Counted from the first letter of the stretch, positions 6,542 through 16,131 are shown. The stretch is 19,378 nucleotides of DNA from Rhodospirillales bacterium (GCA_026193355.1 JAPHTL010000346.1:1-19378), one strand, 5' to 3'. Notes: a model not told the origin generated them from the letters alone. Translations and numbers: made by a program.

Positions 6542-9523
6542 TTATGTCTTGGTTGCTTTTGCGGGCTTGTCGATGATGTCGATGAACAGGCCATGAACGG
6601 CGCTTGCCGCATCTTCCATTCGGCTTGTCAGGTCCTCGAAGGTATCCGCCCCGGTCGTCAGGACGAGAAGGTCTTCGAGACCTTTCGATATTTCGCCTTC
6701 CCGGCGTTCATCGAAATAGCCCTGGATGGTAAGGCGCAGCATGTTCTGCAATGCATGCCACAGGCGCAGGGCCACCAACAGGGTGTTTGCGTCATCGTCG
6801 CCCAATGCGCCGATATCGCGCAGGGCCTGAAGCGAATTGCGGGTCCCCGTGCGGAGAACCTTGGGGTGCCTGTGGGCGTTTAGCAACAGCAGATACTGGG
6901 TGATGAATTCAATATCCACGAGGCCACCACGGCGGTACTTCATTTCCCAGGCGAAGTCAGAATGGTTTTCCTTGTCGATCCGCGCCCGCATTTCGGCGAC
7001 ATCCCTTACCAGCTTGTCGGGGTCGCAAGGTCGGGTCAGGGTGTCGTGGATGATGTCTTCGACCTTTTTGCGAAGCGGCGGCGGGCCGGAGATGGTTCGC
7101 GCCCGCGTCAGGGCCATTTCCTCCCAGGTCCATGCCTCGCCTTCGTGGTACTGGATGAAGGAAGCCATGCTGGTTGCGATCGGTCCGGCCTTGCCCGACG
7201 GGCGCAGCCGCATATCGACCTCGTAAAGCTCCCCCTGGTTTGTCGGCGCCGTAATCGCGTTGATGATCCGCTGGCTCAACTTGGCGAAATACTGCGTCAG
7301 GGGAAGGGGGCGTTTGCCGTCCGATTCCGCCTCTCCGTTCGGGCAGTCGTAGATGAAAATCAGGTCGAGGTCGGACAGGGGCGTCATTTCCCTGCTGCCC
7401 AGCTTGCCCATGGCGACGACCACCATGCCCGCTTCGGGGATGCGTCCGTGGGCTTCGGCAAAGGCCTCCTCGACACGGGGAATAAGCCTGCTGACCGACG
7501 TTTCGGCAATATTGCTGTAGGCAAGCGCTGCGGATTCCGCCTCCAGAATGCCGCGCAGCAATTGCACCCCGACCTGGAAGGTGCGGTCGTTTTTCCACTG
7601 TCGGGTGATGTTCAGCACGTCTTCATAGTCGAGCGCCTGCGCCAGTTGCTTGTCCAGGTCCTCGTCCATCTCGGTCGGTGATGGCGGGGGGTCGAAGAAA
7701 TCCTGCGTCAGGACGGCTTCGAGAAGCGATGGGCTTCGGCTCAGTCCCTCGGCAAGGCGTGGCGCCCCACCCATTAGTTCCGCGACAAGCTCAAGAAGTT
7801 CCGGGTTGGAATGGAACATCGAGAAGAGCTGCACGCCACCCGGCAGTCTGGAAAGAAATTCGTCGAACTTCATGAAGGCGGCGTCCGGGGTGGCGGTCTT
7901 GCCCAGCGCGGAGAGCAGCGCAGGCATCAGTTCCGTCAGGATTTCACGCGCCCGTTTGCTGCGGGTGGCGCGATAACGTCCGTGGTGCCATCCACGAACC
8001 GTCGCATCCACGGCCTGTGGGTTTGTGAATCCCAGATGCTCAAGGGTGTGAATTGTGTCCGGGTCCGTATCGCCGCCGGTGAAAACGAGGTTGCCGAAAT
8101 CGTTCCCCTGCGCCGTAAGTTCCGGCGATTCCTCGAACAAACGGCCATAGTGACGTTCGACGCGTCGCAGGTGATGCAGAAGGTCTTCGACGAAAGGTTC
8201 CGTATCCGGATACCCGAGAAAAACCGCAACATGACGCAATTCCTCGTCGCTTTGCGGCAGGCTGTGGGTCTGTTGGTCGTCGATCATTTGCAGGCGATGC
8301 TCCACGCCGCGCAGGAAGCGATAGGAATCGATCAGGTCGTCCGCTGCTTCCGGCGTTACGCGTTCCATTCTGACAAGGGCCCGCAGCGCGTCGCAGGTTG
8401 GCGCAATCCGCAGTTCCGGATTCCGTCCGCCCCAGATCAATTGCTGGGTCTGCGCATAGAACTCGATCTCGCGAATGCCGCCGCGCCCAAGTTTGACGTT
8501 GTGGCCATGAACGGCGATGGCCGATCCACCCCGGTGCGCGTTGATCTGCCTTTTGATCGAGTGAACATCCTGGATGGCGGCGAAATCGAGATACTTTCGC
8601 CAAATGAAGGGGCGCAGGCGTTCGAGGAACAATGCGCCCGCCTTCAGGTCGCCGCCGACCGGGCGCGCCTTGATCATGGCGGCGCGTTCCCAGTTCTGGC
8701 CGACGCTTTCATAGTAAGCCTCGGCGGCGACCACAGACATGGCGACCGGGGTTGACCCGGGATCCGGCCGCAGCCTGAGATCCGTCCGGAACACGTATCC
8801 ATCGGCTGTTCGTTCGTCGAGCGCCTTTACAAGTCCGCGCGTCAGCCGGACGAATCCTTGTTGAAGGCCGTCGACCTGATCTGTTCCGATGATTTCGCTG
8901 TCATAGAGGACAATGATGTCGATATCGCTGGAATAGTTGAGTTCCCGCCCGCCGAGCTTGCCCATGCCGAGGATGATCAACCCGCTGTCGCGCGACGGAT
9001 CATCGGGGTGCCTGATGTTGAAGGAGCCCCGGCTTTCACCCTCGCGCAAAAGGGCGGGGATGCTCGATGCTATGGCGGTTTCCGCGAATGCGCTGAGGTT
9101 TCCCGTAACCCTTTCCAGCGGCCATGTCTGCGTGATGTCTGCTATGCCGATGGCAAGGGCGGCGCGGCGCTTTGCCGTTCGCAATGCCTTGCCGATCATG
9201 GTCAGGTCATTCGTTTCCCTTGTCGCCGTCTGCAGATCGTCAAGGGCCCAGGCGAGCGATGCGTCAGGTCCATCCCGGCCGATTCGGCAGGCGAACTCAA
9301 CTTCCCGTATGGCGCAAAGGGTCAGGAAAGGGCTGTTGCCGAAGAGGGCGGAAAGGTATCGTCTACCTGGGGCGTCGCCAGCCATTTTTTCGGCAAAAGC
9401 CTTGGTTTCCGCCGTGCTCTGGCTTGCCGCATCCAGCCAGGATTCGAAGCCAATGGCTTCCTGCTCCTTGTTTGCTGGAGCCGGTGGTTGGTTTTGCTCT
9501 CCGAGAAGGTAATAATCGGCCAT
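6542..9523 (-). CDS. glnE: Bifunctional glutamine synthetase adenylyltransferase/adenylyl-removing enzyme
   Basis: GlnE attaches AMP to, and removes it from, a tyrosine of glutamine synthetase, under PII control, so that nitrogen assimilation follows the glutamine/2-oxoglutarate balance. The 993-residue protein has the expected duplication of nucleotidyltransferase domains. The N-terminal adenylyl-removing domain has GMGKLGGRELNYSSDID (acidic pair Asp200/Asp202). The C-terminal adenylyltransferase domain has AMGKLGSREMTPLSDLD (Asp718/Asp720). Each is followed by a helical GlnD-PII-regulation-type region, the first with the GRGGIREIEF block (346–355). Both acidic pairs are intact, so both activities should be present. 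The start ATG follows GGGGAA by eight bases on the minus strand. It is the first gene of an operon with bcp and the DUF455 gene, and it diverges from the AsmA-like gene across about 71–77 bp. Confidence 0.97.
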   Translation of the reverse strand: MADYYLLGEQNQPPAPANKEQEAIGFESWLDAASQSTAETKAFAEKMAGDAPGRRYLSALFGNSPFLTLCAIREVEFACRIGRDGPDASLAWALDDLQTATRETNDLTMIGKALRTAKRRAALAIGIADITQTWPLERVTGNLSAFAETAIASSIPALLREGESRGSFNIRHPDDPSRDSGLIILGMGKLGGRELNYSSDIDIIVLYDSEIIGTDQVDGLQQGFVRLTRGLVKALDERTADGYVFRTDLRLRPDPGSTPVAMSVVAAEAYYESVGQNWERAAMIKARPVGGDLKAGALFLERLRPFIWRKYLDFAAIQDVHSIKRQINAHRGGSAIAVHGHNVKLGRGGIREIEFYAQTQQLIWGGRNPELRIAPTCDALRALVRMERVTPEAADDLIDSYRFLRGVEHRLQMIDDQQTHSLPQSDEELRHVAVFLGYPDTEPFVEDLLHHLRRVERHYGRLFEESPELTAQGNDFGNLVFTGGDTDPDTIHTLEHLGFTNPQAVDATVRGWHHGRYRATRSKRAREILTELMPALLSALGKTATPDAAFMKFDEFLSRLPGGVQLFSMFHSNPELLELVAELMGGAPRLAEGLSRSPSLLEAVLTQDFFDPPPSPTEMDEDLDKQLAQALDYEDVLNITRQWKNDRTFQVGVQLLRGILEAESAALAYSNIAETSVSRLIPRVEEAFAEAHGRIPEAGMVVVAMGKLGSREMTPLSDLDLIFIYDCPNGEAESDGKRPLPLTQYFAKLSQRIINAITAPTNQGELYEVDMRLRPSGKAGPIATSMASFIQYHEGEAWTWEEMALTRARTISGPPPLRKKVEDIIHDTLTRPCDPDKLVRDVAEMRARIDKENHSDFAWEMKYRRGGLVDIEFITQYLLLLNAHRHPKVLRTGTRNSLQALRDIGALGDDDANTLLVALRLWHALQNMLRLTIQGYFDERREGEISKGLEDLLVLTTGADTFEDLTSRMEDAASAVHGLFIDIIDKPAKATKT

Positions 9524-9600
9524 GCCATAAGTTCCCCGATTTGGCGAACACTGATTGATGGGGGGAGATTGGTCAAGACGCCGTTTCGAAAGGGGTGCCG

Positions 9601-12600
9601 TTGATCCGCCATACGATTCGGTTTCTGATGCATGTTGTCGGCGGTCTCGGCGTCGGCATGGCTGTTGTGTTGGGCGTGATCGCGTGGCGACTGTCCACCG
9701 GGCCGATCTCTTTGGGGTTTATGAACCCCTATGTTGAAACCGCCCTTTCTTCCAAGTCCGATGCCGTTAAAGTCGAGATTGCCGACACCATCCTGACGTG
9801 GGCCGGTTGGCAGCGAAACCTGGATATTCGCGTTCTTGGCGTCCATGTGACGGGCCCTGACGGCGCCACCATCGGCGATATCCCCGAACTCTCCCTTTCT
9901 CTCAGCGCCGCCGCTCTCATGAGCGGCCAGCTTGCGCCACGAACGATCGAGGTGTTCGGTGCTGGCCTCAGGCTTCAGCGTGAACTGGACGGAAGCTTTC
10001 TGGTGGGGTTTGCCAATGCGGGCGAAGGGCAAAGCAGGTTCAGGCTTATTGACCGAATTCTTGGGGACATCCTTGCGAAACCCAATCCCGACAGGCCGTT
10101 GAGTTACCTCAAGCGTGTGCGCGTCGTGAACGGGGATATGGCGGTATATGACCGCTTGAGCAACACATCCTGGCGTGCGCCTGGAACCGAAATCGTCCTT
10201 ACCCGTGAACGCGACGGTATTCGCGGGGAAATGACATCGATTATCATTGTTGATGAACACAGACTCGAAGTCGGCGCAGTCGGCAGTTTCAACAAGCAGA
10301 CCCGGCGCACGGACTTCGGCGTGGACATTTTCGACGCCAACCCTGCGGCCCTCGCAAAGCTGTCGCCAGAACTGGATTTCCTGCAATTCTACGACGGCCG
10401 TGTGTCGGGAACCCTGACCGGAACGATGACATCAAGCTGGCTTTTCGAATCCGCGAGTTTTGACCTGTCTGTTGATGCGGGTCGCCTTGTCTTGCCCGGA
10501 GTGACAGGGAAGGGGGTCGAGGTTCGGGAGGGTGTCTTGCGTGGCCGGCTGGCCGGTGGCGCGGGCAATATCGCGATCGAGGACTTCTCCCTTGTTTTTG
10601 GCAAGGATGCGCATGTCGACTTTCCCGCGCCGCTGAATCACAAGTTTCCCGTCCGCAAGGTTAGCGGTCGCCTTTTCTTCTATCCAGGGATCGGGCGCGT
10701 CGAAGCCGATCTGGTGAACCTCGATCTGGGCGGGCCTACGGCGGCGGCCCATATAGAAGCGAGCGATCAGGGCGCCGATGGCTTTTTCCTCGAGCTTAGG
10801 GGGGCAATTCGCAATGTCATGGTTGATGACGCCGCCCTTTATTGGCCCTCGTCCCTTGGGGCCGATGCCCATGCCTGGGTGACGACGCACCTTTCCGAAG
10901 GAAAGCTTGACGAAGCCCAGGTTGAAGGAGCGGTCAAGATCGGCCGGGAGGGTGAAATCGATATCGTGTCGGCGACGGGCACGATGAATCTTTCCGGGGT
11001 TACGGTCGATTACCTTCCCCCGATGCCGAAGGCCCGTAATCTGGGTGGGCATGTGCGTTTCGACAGGAAAAAGATCGACATCAATATCCTTGGCGGGCAA
11101 TCGGCTGGGATGGCCCTGCGCGAAGGCACAGTCATTCTGTCGGGTCTCGATGCCTATGACCAGTACGCCGATATTGATCTGACGATAGAGGGCCCCATAC
11201 GCAACGCCCTGAAAATTATCGACGGAGAGCCCCTCGGCTTTGCATCTGTCGTCGGAATAAAGCCGGAAAACGCCTCGGGACAATCGGTCACTCGCCTGTC
11301 GCTTGATTTTCTCCTGGAGAAAGCGCTGACCTTCGAGGGGGTTGGTGTTACGGCTTCTTCGACACTGCAGGATGTCAGCTTGGCCAATGTGGTTCTTGGT
11401 CTGGACATGTCCGAAGGCCGCCTGGATCTCAATATCGACAGAAATGGAATGGATGTTGGTGGGAAGGTCAAACTGGGCACCATTCCCGTGGCCATGCGCT
11501 GGAGGGAAAACTTCACAGGCAAGGCGCCCTTCAAGAGCCGTTATTCCCTTCATGGCGCTGTCAGTGAAACGCAGTTGGCCAAAGAGGTCGGCCTTGCCTT
11601 TCCACCCTTTACCGGAGGGTATGTTTCGGGATCGATGGATGCCGGATTTGTGCTCACCGAATATGACGGTCGCCCGGATGAAATGACGGCTACCCTTGAT
11701 CTGATGGAGACGAGCCTCAACCTGCCCCTTCTCGACTGGCGGAAAGAATCCGGTGTTGCCGGCCGCGCCGAGGTTGAAATGAAACTGAAGGCGCGAAAGG
11801 TGCTGGAGGTTTCCCGCGTTGACGTCGAGGCCGGTGATTTGATCGTACGGGGAAGCGTCAGTTTCGATAAAAAGACCGGCTCCGTTCGTCGCATCAACCT
11901 CGACAGGCTCAGTCAGGGGCGGACGGATATTTCGGGGATTTTCATTCCCGGAAAGGGCAGGGGGTGGGATGCGGATGTGACGGGCGCGGGGTTTGATCTG
12001 ACGCCTATTCGGAAAAACTTTTTTGATGATGAAGTTGTGACGCCCGAAAACCCCGGGGACAGTTTTCCGCCGGTTACCGTGTCCTTCAGGCTCGATAACG
12101 TGTGGCTTGGTTCGGATCAGGATCTCACCAGGGTGTCGGGCGCTTTCGCGCATGAGAACAGAACCTGGAAGAACGTCGTTCTTGATGCGTTGATCGGCGA
12201 TGGCAAGACGTTCCGCGTTCTGGTTGAGCCGAAGGGGAATAAACGCTCCCTCCTTGTCACTTCAGAGGATGCGGGTGAAACGCTTCGCGTATTCGACCTG
12301 TTCCCGAATATGGAAGGAGGCTCTCTGGAGATCACCGGTGAATATGATGACACGCACCCCGATTCACCTCTCAGCGGGATGTTGCTGGTCAGGGATTACC
12401 GGATGGTCAAGGCGCCCTTGTTGGCGCATATCCTGAATATCGCGGCGCTGACCGGCGCACTGGACAGTCTTGGCGGCAGGGGGCTGGCCTTTCAGACGCT
12501 TGAGGTGCCGTTCCAGTCGCGGCCCGGCGAGATACTGATCACGGATGCGAAGGCGACGGGCACCTCGATCGGCCTCACCGCTTCGGGGCGCCTTTATACC

Positions 12601-12900
12601 TACGCCGATTTTGTTGATCTTGAGGGGACGATTGTCCCCATCTATGCGCTCAACTCACTTTTCGGGCGCATCCCGGTTCTGGGCGATATCCTGACCGGCG
12701 GTGAGGAGGGGGGCGGCATTTTCGCCGCGAACTACAAGGTCAGCGGCTCTATCGAGAAACCGGAGGTGACGGTTAATCCGCTTTCGGCGCTGGCGCCGGG
12801 GTTCTTCCGCAATCTTTTCAAGATTGGCGACAGCGACGGCTCGCAGCCGGGCGTTGTTCCTTCTGCGGACCCCGTTCTGGAACTACCTAAAATAAATTGA
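9601..12900 (+). CDS. AsmA/DUF3971-like large envelope protein (YhdP/TamB-related class)
   Basis: This protein of about 1,100 residues has one N-terminal membrane anchor (roughly the first 30 residues, with a hydrophobic VVGGLGVGMAVVLGVIAW segment) followed by a long periplasmic part dominated by beta-strand patterns. The C-terminal AsmA-like stretch has the recognisable LEGTIVPIYALNSLFGRIPVLGD and IFAANYKVSGS elements. Relatives (YhdP, TamB, AsmA) form elongated grooves spanning the periplasm and are implicated in moving phospholipids to the outer membrane; applying that here is inference from family and shape. The start is uncertain. TTG 9601 is preferred because AAGGGG (9590–9595) lies five bases upstream; GTG 9595 in the same frame would add two residues but has no ribosome site at the right distance. 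The gene diverges from glnE and converges with tyrS (21 bp apart). Confidence 0.85.
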   Translation: MIRHTIRFLMHVVGGLGVGMAVVLGVIAWRLSTGPISLGFMNPYVETALSSKSDAVKVEIADTILTWAGWQRNLDIRVLGVHVTGPDGATIGDIPELSLSLSAAALMSGQLAPRTIEVFGAGLRLQRELDGSFLVGFANAGEGQSRFRLIDRILGDILAKPNPDRPLSYLKRVRVVNGDMAVYDRLSNTSWRAPGTEIVLTRERDGIRGEMTSIIIVDEHRLEVGAVGSFNKQTRRTDFGVDIFDANPAALAKLSPELDFLQFYDGRVSGTLTGTMTSSWLFESASFDLSVDAGRLVLPGVTGKGVEVREGVLRGRLAGGAGNIAIEDFSLVFGKDAHVDFPAPLNHKFPVRKVSGRLFFYPGIGRVEADLVNLDLGGPTAAAHIEASDQGADGFFLELRGAIRNVMVDDAALYWPSSLGADAHAWVTTHLSEGKLDEAQVEGAVKIGREGEIDIVSATGTMNLSGVTVDYLPPMPKARNLGGHVRFDRKKIDINILGGQSAGMALREGTVILSGLDAYDQYADIDLTIEGPIRNALKIIDGEPLGFASVVGIKPENASGQSVTRLSLDFLLEKALTFEGVGVTASSTLQDVSLANVVLGLDMSEGRLDLNIDRNGMDVGGKVKLGTIPVAMRWRENFTGKAPFKSRYSLHGAVSETQLAKEVGLAFPPFTGGYVSGSMDAGFVLTEYDGRPDEMTATLDLMETSLNLPLLDWRKESGVAGRAEVEMKLKARKVLEVSRVDVEAGDLIVRGSVSFDKKTGSVRRINLDRLSQGRTDISGIFIPGKGRGWDADVTGAGFDLTPIRKNFFDDEVVTPENPGDSFPPVTVSFRLDNVWLGSDQDLTRVSGAFAHENRTWKNVVLDALIGDGKTFRVLVEPKGNKRSLLVTSEDAGETLRVFDLFPNMEGGSLEITGEYDDTHPDSPLSGMLLVRDYRMVKAPLLAHILNIAALTGALDSLGGRGLAFQTLEVPFQSRPGEILITDAKATGTSIGLTASGRLYTYADFVDLEGTIVPIYALNSLFGRIPVLGDILTGGEEGGGIFAANYKVSGSIEKPEVTVNPLSALAPGFFRNLFKIGDSDGSQPGVVPSADPVLELPKIN

Positions 12901-12921
12901 GGTGAATCAGGCGGAACGCGT

Positions 12922-14175
12922 TCAGGAAGGTCTGACGAGGGCGTGTCGTTTCTTCCCGGAGGACAGCTTGATCACGCCTTCGGGGCTGATGTCGGCGGCC
13001 GTGACTTCCTGCGTTTCCGATGCGATGGCGACATCGTTCACCCTGCCGCCGCCGCCCTTGATCAATCGCCGCGCCTCACCATTGCTGGTGGCCAAACCGG
13101 CCTTGACGAGCAGGACGAATGCCGGGATGCCTTTTTCAAGATCACCCTTTGGAACGTCAATGCTCGGCAGATCGTTGCCAAGCGTTCCTTCCTCGAACGT
13201 CTTGCGGGCGGTTTCGGCTGCGGCCTCAGCCGCCTCGCGACCGTGACATAGCGCCGTCGCCTCCGTCGCCAGAACCTTCTTGGCCTCGTTGACCTCGTTT
13301 CCGGAAAGGGCTTCCAGGCGGGCGATCTCGGCCAGATCCATATCCGTGAACAGGCGCAGGAATCGCCCGACATCCGCGTCTTCGGTGTTGCGCCAGTACT
13401 GCCAGTAATCATAAGGCGAAAGCATGTCTTCGTTGAGCCAGACCGCTCCAGCCGCCGTTTTGCCCATCTTCGCGCCTGAGGAAGTGGTCATCAGCGGCAC
13501 GGTAAGGCCATAAACGGTATTGCCGGCGACCCTGCGGGTAAGCTCCACCCCGTTGACGATGTTTCCCCACTGATCCGATCCGCCCATTTGCAGGGTGCAG
13601 CCATTGCGGCGGTTCAGTTCCAGGAAGTCGTAGGCCTGAAGGATCATGTAGTTGAATTCGAGGAAGGTCAGCGGCTGTTCGCGTTCCAGGCGCAGTTTCA
13701 CCGAATCGAAGGACAACATGCGGTTGATGGTGAAATGTGGCCCGTACTCGCGCAGGAAGGGGATGTACTGGATGTCCTGGAGCCAGTCATCGTTGTTCAC
13801 CATGACGGCGTCGGTGGGGCCGTCGCCGAATGTCAGGAAGCGGGAGAACACCTTCTTGATGCTGGCCATGTTCGCATCGATATCAGCGTCGGACAGCAGC
13901 TTGCGGGATTCGTCCTTGCCCGAAGGGTCACCGACCTTTGTCGTTCCGCCGCCCATCAGGACAATCGGCTTGTGCCCCGCCTGTTGCAGGCGGCGTAACA
14001 ACATGATGGGCACCATGGAGCCGACGTGAAGGCTTGGCGCCGTGCAATCGAAGCCGATGTAAGCCGAGATCGTTCCCCCGGCGGCCTTTGCGTCGAGTTC
14101 CTCCAGGTCCGTGCACTGATGGAGGAATCCGCGCTCGACAATCGTGCGAATGAAATCGGAACGGTGACTGGCCAT
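12922..14175 (-). CDS. tyrS: Tyrosyl-tRNA synthetase
   Basis: TyrS charges tRNA-Tyr with tyrosine in the cytoplasm. From ATG 14175 it is 417 residues, the normal bacterial TyrS length. The class I signatures are HVGS (residues 50–53, the HIGH equivalent) and KMGKT (236–240, the KMSKS equivalent). The tyrosine and tRNA-binding core includes GFDCTAPSLH (41–50) and QMGGSDQWGNI (196–206). The C-terminal S4-like RNA-binding domain is at about 350–417 (SNGEARRLIKGGGGRVND). The same frame stays open to 14355, which would give 477 residues, but the extra 60 residues are non-homologous and run into anmK, so the internal ATG is the likely start. Only a weak, distant purine stretch precedes it. It diverges from anmK over 128 bp and converges with the AsmA-like gene. 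Confidence 0.96.
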   Translation of the reverse strand: MASHRSDFIRTIVERGFLHQCTDLEELDAKAAGGTISAYIGFDCTAPSLHVGSMVPIMLLRRLQQAGHKPIVLMGGGTTKVGDPSGKDESRKLLSDADIDANMASIKKVFSRFLTFGDGPTDAVMVNNDDWLQDIQYIPFLREYGPHFTINRMLSFDSVKLRLEREQPLTFLEFNYMILQAYDFLELNRRNGCTLQMGGSDQWGNIVNGVELTRRVAGNTVYGLTVPLMTTSSGAKMGKTAAGAVWLNEDMLSPYDYWQYWRNTEDADVGRFLRLFTDMDLAEIARLEALSGNEVNEAKKVLATEATALCHGREAAEAAAETARKTFEEGTLGNDLPSIDVPKGDLEKGIPAFVLLVKAGLATSNGEARRLIKGGGGRVNDVAIASETQEVTAADISPEGVIKLSSGKKRHALVRPS

Positions 14176-14303
14176 CTGCAATCTGAGCCTTTGTGAAGAA
14201 CGCTGGCGGTAGCACGTGTTACTTTGCTTGCCGATGGGCGGGGTAATTAGCACAATCACCTTGAGCGCACAACGCCGCCACTGCGAACCGGAGTCGGATA
14301 TAG

Positions 14304-15404
14304 ATGCCCCGCCCGCCCAACTACAACGCCATCGGCCTGATGAGTGGGACATCAATGGATGGCGTCGATGTCGCCTTGCTGACGACGGACGGCCATGCCA
14401 TCAGCGCATTCGGCCCGTCGCAGACGTTCCCCTACGATTCAGCCACCCGTGAAATGCTTGCCTCCGTCCTTGGCGTGGGGGCGAGAAATGAAAGGGTTGT
14501 GGAAGCCGAACGTAAAATGACGGAACGTCACGCTGACGCCGTCGATGCCTTCTTGTCGGCCCACGCGATCGATCCGTCATCCGTTGATGTGATTGGCTTT
14601 CACGGACACACGATCATGCATGCGCCAGAGGCCGGAAGGACGCTGCAGATCGGCGATGGCGGCCTGTTGGCACGCATGACCGGAATTGACGTCGTTGCCG
14701 ATTTCCGAAGCGCCGACGTTGCGGCAGGGGGGGAGGGGGCGCCTCTGGCCCCGCTCTATCATGCAGCTCTTGCGTCCGGAATCGAACGGCCACTTGCCGT
14801 CCTTAATATCGGGGGTGTCGCCAACGTCACCTGGATCGGCGCGGATGAGGCCTCGATCATGGCGTTCGACACAGGGCCGGGTAACGCCCTGATCGATGAT
14901 TGGGTTGCGGAAAAAACAGGGCGGAATATGGACGTTGACGGCGCCCTTGCCCGATCGGGAATGCCTGACGGAACAGTCATCGACAGTATTCTTCGTGATC
15001 CGTTTTTCGCAAGGCGTCCCCCCAAATCCCTCGACAGGGATACGTTTTCCCGCCTTGCGCACGACCATCTGTCCGGGATGTCGGCTTCCGATGGGGCGGC
15101 GACGCTGACGGCGCTGAGCGCCATGGCCGTGGCGTTGGCTGGTGGCTTCCTTCCTGCAAGCCCCGAGAAGTGGCTGGTGTGCGGAGGAGGACGGCGCAAT
15201 CCGGTGATGATGGCTGCCCTTGAGCAGGCCCTTGATGCGCCCGTTGTCCCTGTCGAAACCATGGGCTGGGACGGCGATGCGCTTGAGGCGCAAGCTTTTG
15301 CGTTTCTGGCCGTCCGGTCGCTTCGCGGCCTGCCGCTTAGCCTGCCGGGAACGACCGGTGTGCCGCGCCCGGTCTGCGGCGGGGTTCTCTTTCGAAGGCC
15401 CTAG
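14304..15404 (+). CDS. anmK: Anhydro-N-acetylmuramic acid kinase
   Basis: AnmK opens the 1,6-anhydro ring of anhydro-MurNAc released by lytic transglycosylases and phosphorylates it to MurNAc-6-phosphate, feeding peptidoglycan recycling. The 366-residue protein has the family's ATP-site signature GLMSGTSMDGVD at 11–22, IGFHGHTIMH (97–106), ADFRSADVAAGGEGAPL (132–148), FDTGPGN (188–194; its aspartate is the likely general base) and the C-terminal GWDGDALEAQAFA block. It is an ASKHA-fold kinase. The ATG at 14304 has GGAG about ten bases upstream. Its TAG stop shares a CTAG with the stop of the convergent hydrolase gene. Neighbouring tyrS is divergent, so the 128-bp gap should hold promoters for both, although I could not pick convincing -35/-10 pairs. 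Confidence 0.96.
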   Translation: MPRPPNYNAIGLMSGTSMDGVDVALLTTDGHAISAFGPSQTFPYDSATREMLASVLGVGARNERVVEAERKMTERHADAVDAFLSAHAIDPSSVDVIGFHGHTIMHAPEAGRTLQIGDGGLLARMTGIDVVADFRSADVAAGGEGAPLAPLYHAALASGIERPLAVLNIGGVANVTWIGADEASIMAFDTGPGNALIDDWVAEKTGRNMDVDGALARSGMPDGTVIDSILRDPFFARRPPKSLDRDTFSRLAHDHLSGMSASDGAATLTALSAMAVALAGGFLPASPEKWLVCGGGRRNPVMMAALEQALDAPVVPVETMGWDGDALEAQAFAFLAVRSLRGLPLSLPGTTGVPRPVCGGVLFRRP

Positions 15405-16048
15405 GCGGTCGGGGCCAAAGCCCCATCAAGGTAGGTTTCGACCTTGCTGCGCAACTCGTCCATCTTGTCGCGGTAGAAATGATCCGCACCCTTGATGACG
15501 TCGTATGCGACCGTGATGTTCTTCTGGCTCGACAGTTTGTCGGCCAGCTTTGCCACGGAATCTTCGGGAATGACGGTGTCAGCACTGCCGTGCACAATAA
15601 GTCCCGACGACGGGCATGGGGCCAGGAACGTGAAGTCGTACATGCTTGCGGGCGGCGAGATCGAAATAAAACCTGAAATCTCGGGCCGGCGCATCAGAAG
15701 CTGCATGCCAATCCACGCGCCGAACGAATAACCTGCGACCCAGCAAACGTTGGAGTTCGGGTTGATCCCCTGCATCCAGTCGAGCGCCGTCGCTGCATCC
15801 GCCAGTTCGCCCTGACCGCTGTCGTAATGTCCTTGCGACCGGCCGACGCCGCGAAAATTGAACCTGAGGGTCGAAAACCCGCGGTTAACAAACTCATGAT
15901 ACAGATCGTAAACGACCTTGTTGTTCATGGTGCCGCCTTGCTGCGGATTAGGATGCAGCAGAAGCGCGATCGGAGCATTCGGGGCCTTGCTATGGTGATA
16001 GCGGCCTTCTATGCGGCCTTCCGGCCCATTGAAAATGACTTCAGGCAT
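15401..16048 (-). CDS. Alpha/beta hydrolase, COG2945-like (dienelactone-hydrolase-type fold)
   Basis: This cytoplasmic alpha/beta hydrolase of 215 residues has an unknown substrate. The nucleophile elbow is GYSFG (Ser108), the acid is probably Asp157 in HGSADTVIP, and the histidine is His190 in GADHF; together they form a normal triad. HPNPQQGGTMNNKV (oxyanion side) and FRGVGRSQG are typical of the COG2945 group of small esterase-like proteins. No signal peptide is visible. The frame is open to a TTG at 16069, but ATG 16048 is chosen because the protein then begins MPEVIFNGPEGRIEG, which looks like the natural start, and a GGGA stands just upstream; the TTG has no ribosome site. The last base of its TAG on the minus strand lies in the CTAG shared with the anmK stop. 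The gene diverges from cysE across 225 bp. Confidence 0.85.
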   Translation of the reverse strand: MPEVIFNGPEGRIEGRYHHSKAPNAPIALLLHPNPQQGGTMNNKVVYDLYHEFVNRGFSTLRFNFRGVGRSQGHYDSGQGELADAATALDWMQGINPNSNVCWVAGYSFGAWIGMQLLMRRPEISGFISISPPASMYDFTFLAPCPSSGLIVHGSADTVIPEDSVAKLADKLSSQKNITVAYDVIKGADHFYRDKMDELRSKVETYLDGALAPTA

Positions 16049-16082
16049 GACGTCCCGTATTTGCTGCAAGGGAAACGAGAGC

Positions 16083-16096
16083 CGGGCTCATGCCCG
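16083..16096. repeat. Short perfect hairpin CGGGC-TCAT-GCCCG upstream of the hydrolase gene
   Basis: A perfect 5-bp GC stem with a four-base loop lies 35 bp upstream of the hydrolase ATG (minus strand), so it would be in that gene's 5' leader if transcription starts further out. No T-run follows on either strand, so it is not a convincing terminator. Confidence 0.4.
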
Positions 16097-16131
16097 ACAA
16101 CGATAATTGGTATCATCTAAAAATATGCAAT

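Noticed and set aside
7811..8755. 314-codon plus-strand open frame opposite glnE
   Set aside because: glnE is intact over this region with both catalytic motifs; the opposite frame is a compositional shadow.
10432..12153. 573-codon minus-strand open frame inside the AsmA-like gene
   Set aside because: It has Arg/His/Pro-rich shadow composition, no recognisable domain and no ribosome site noted; the plus-strand frame has the membrane anchor and AsmA motifs.
14176..14303. Promoters between divergent tyrS and anmK
   Set aside because: Promoters must exist here, but no -35/-10 pair with acceptable match and spacing stood out on either strand, so none is annotated.
14176..14355. 60-residue N-terminal extension of tyrS
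   Set aside because: The extension does not resemble TyrS and overlaps the anmK start, while ATG 14175 gives a normal 417-residue enzyme.
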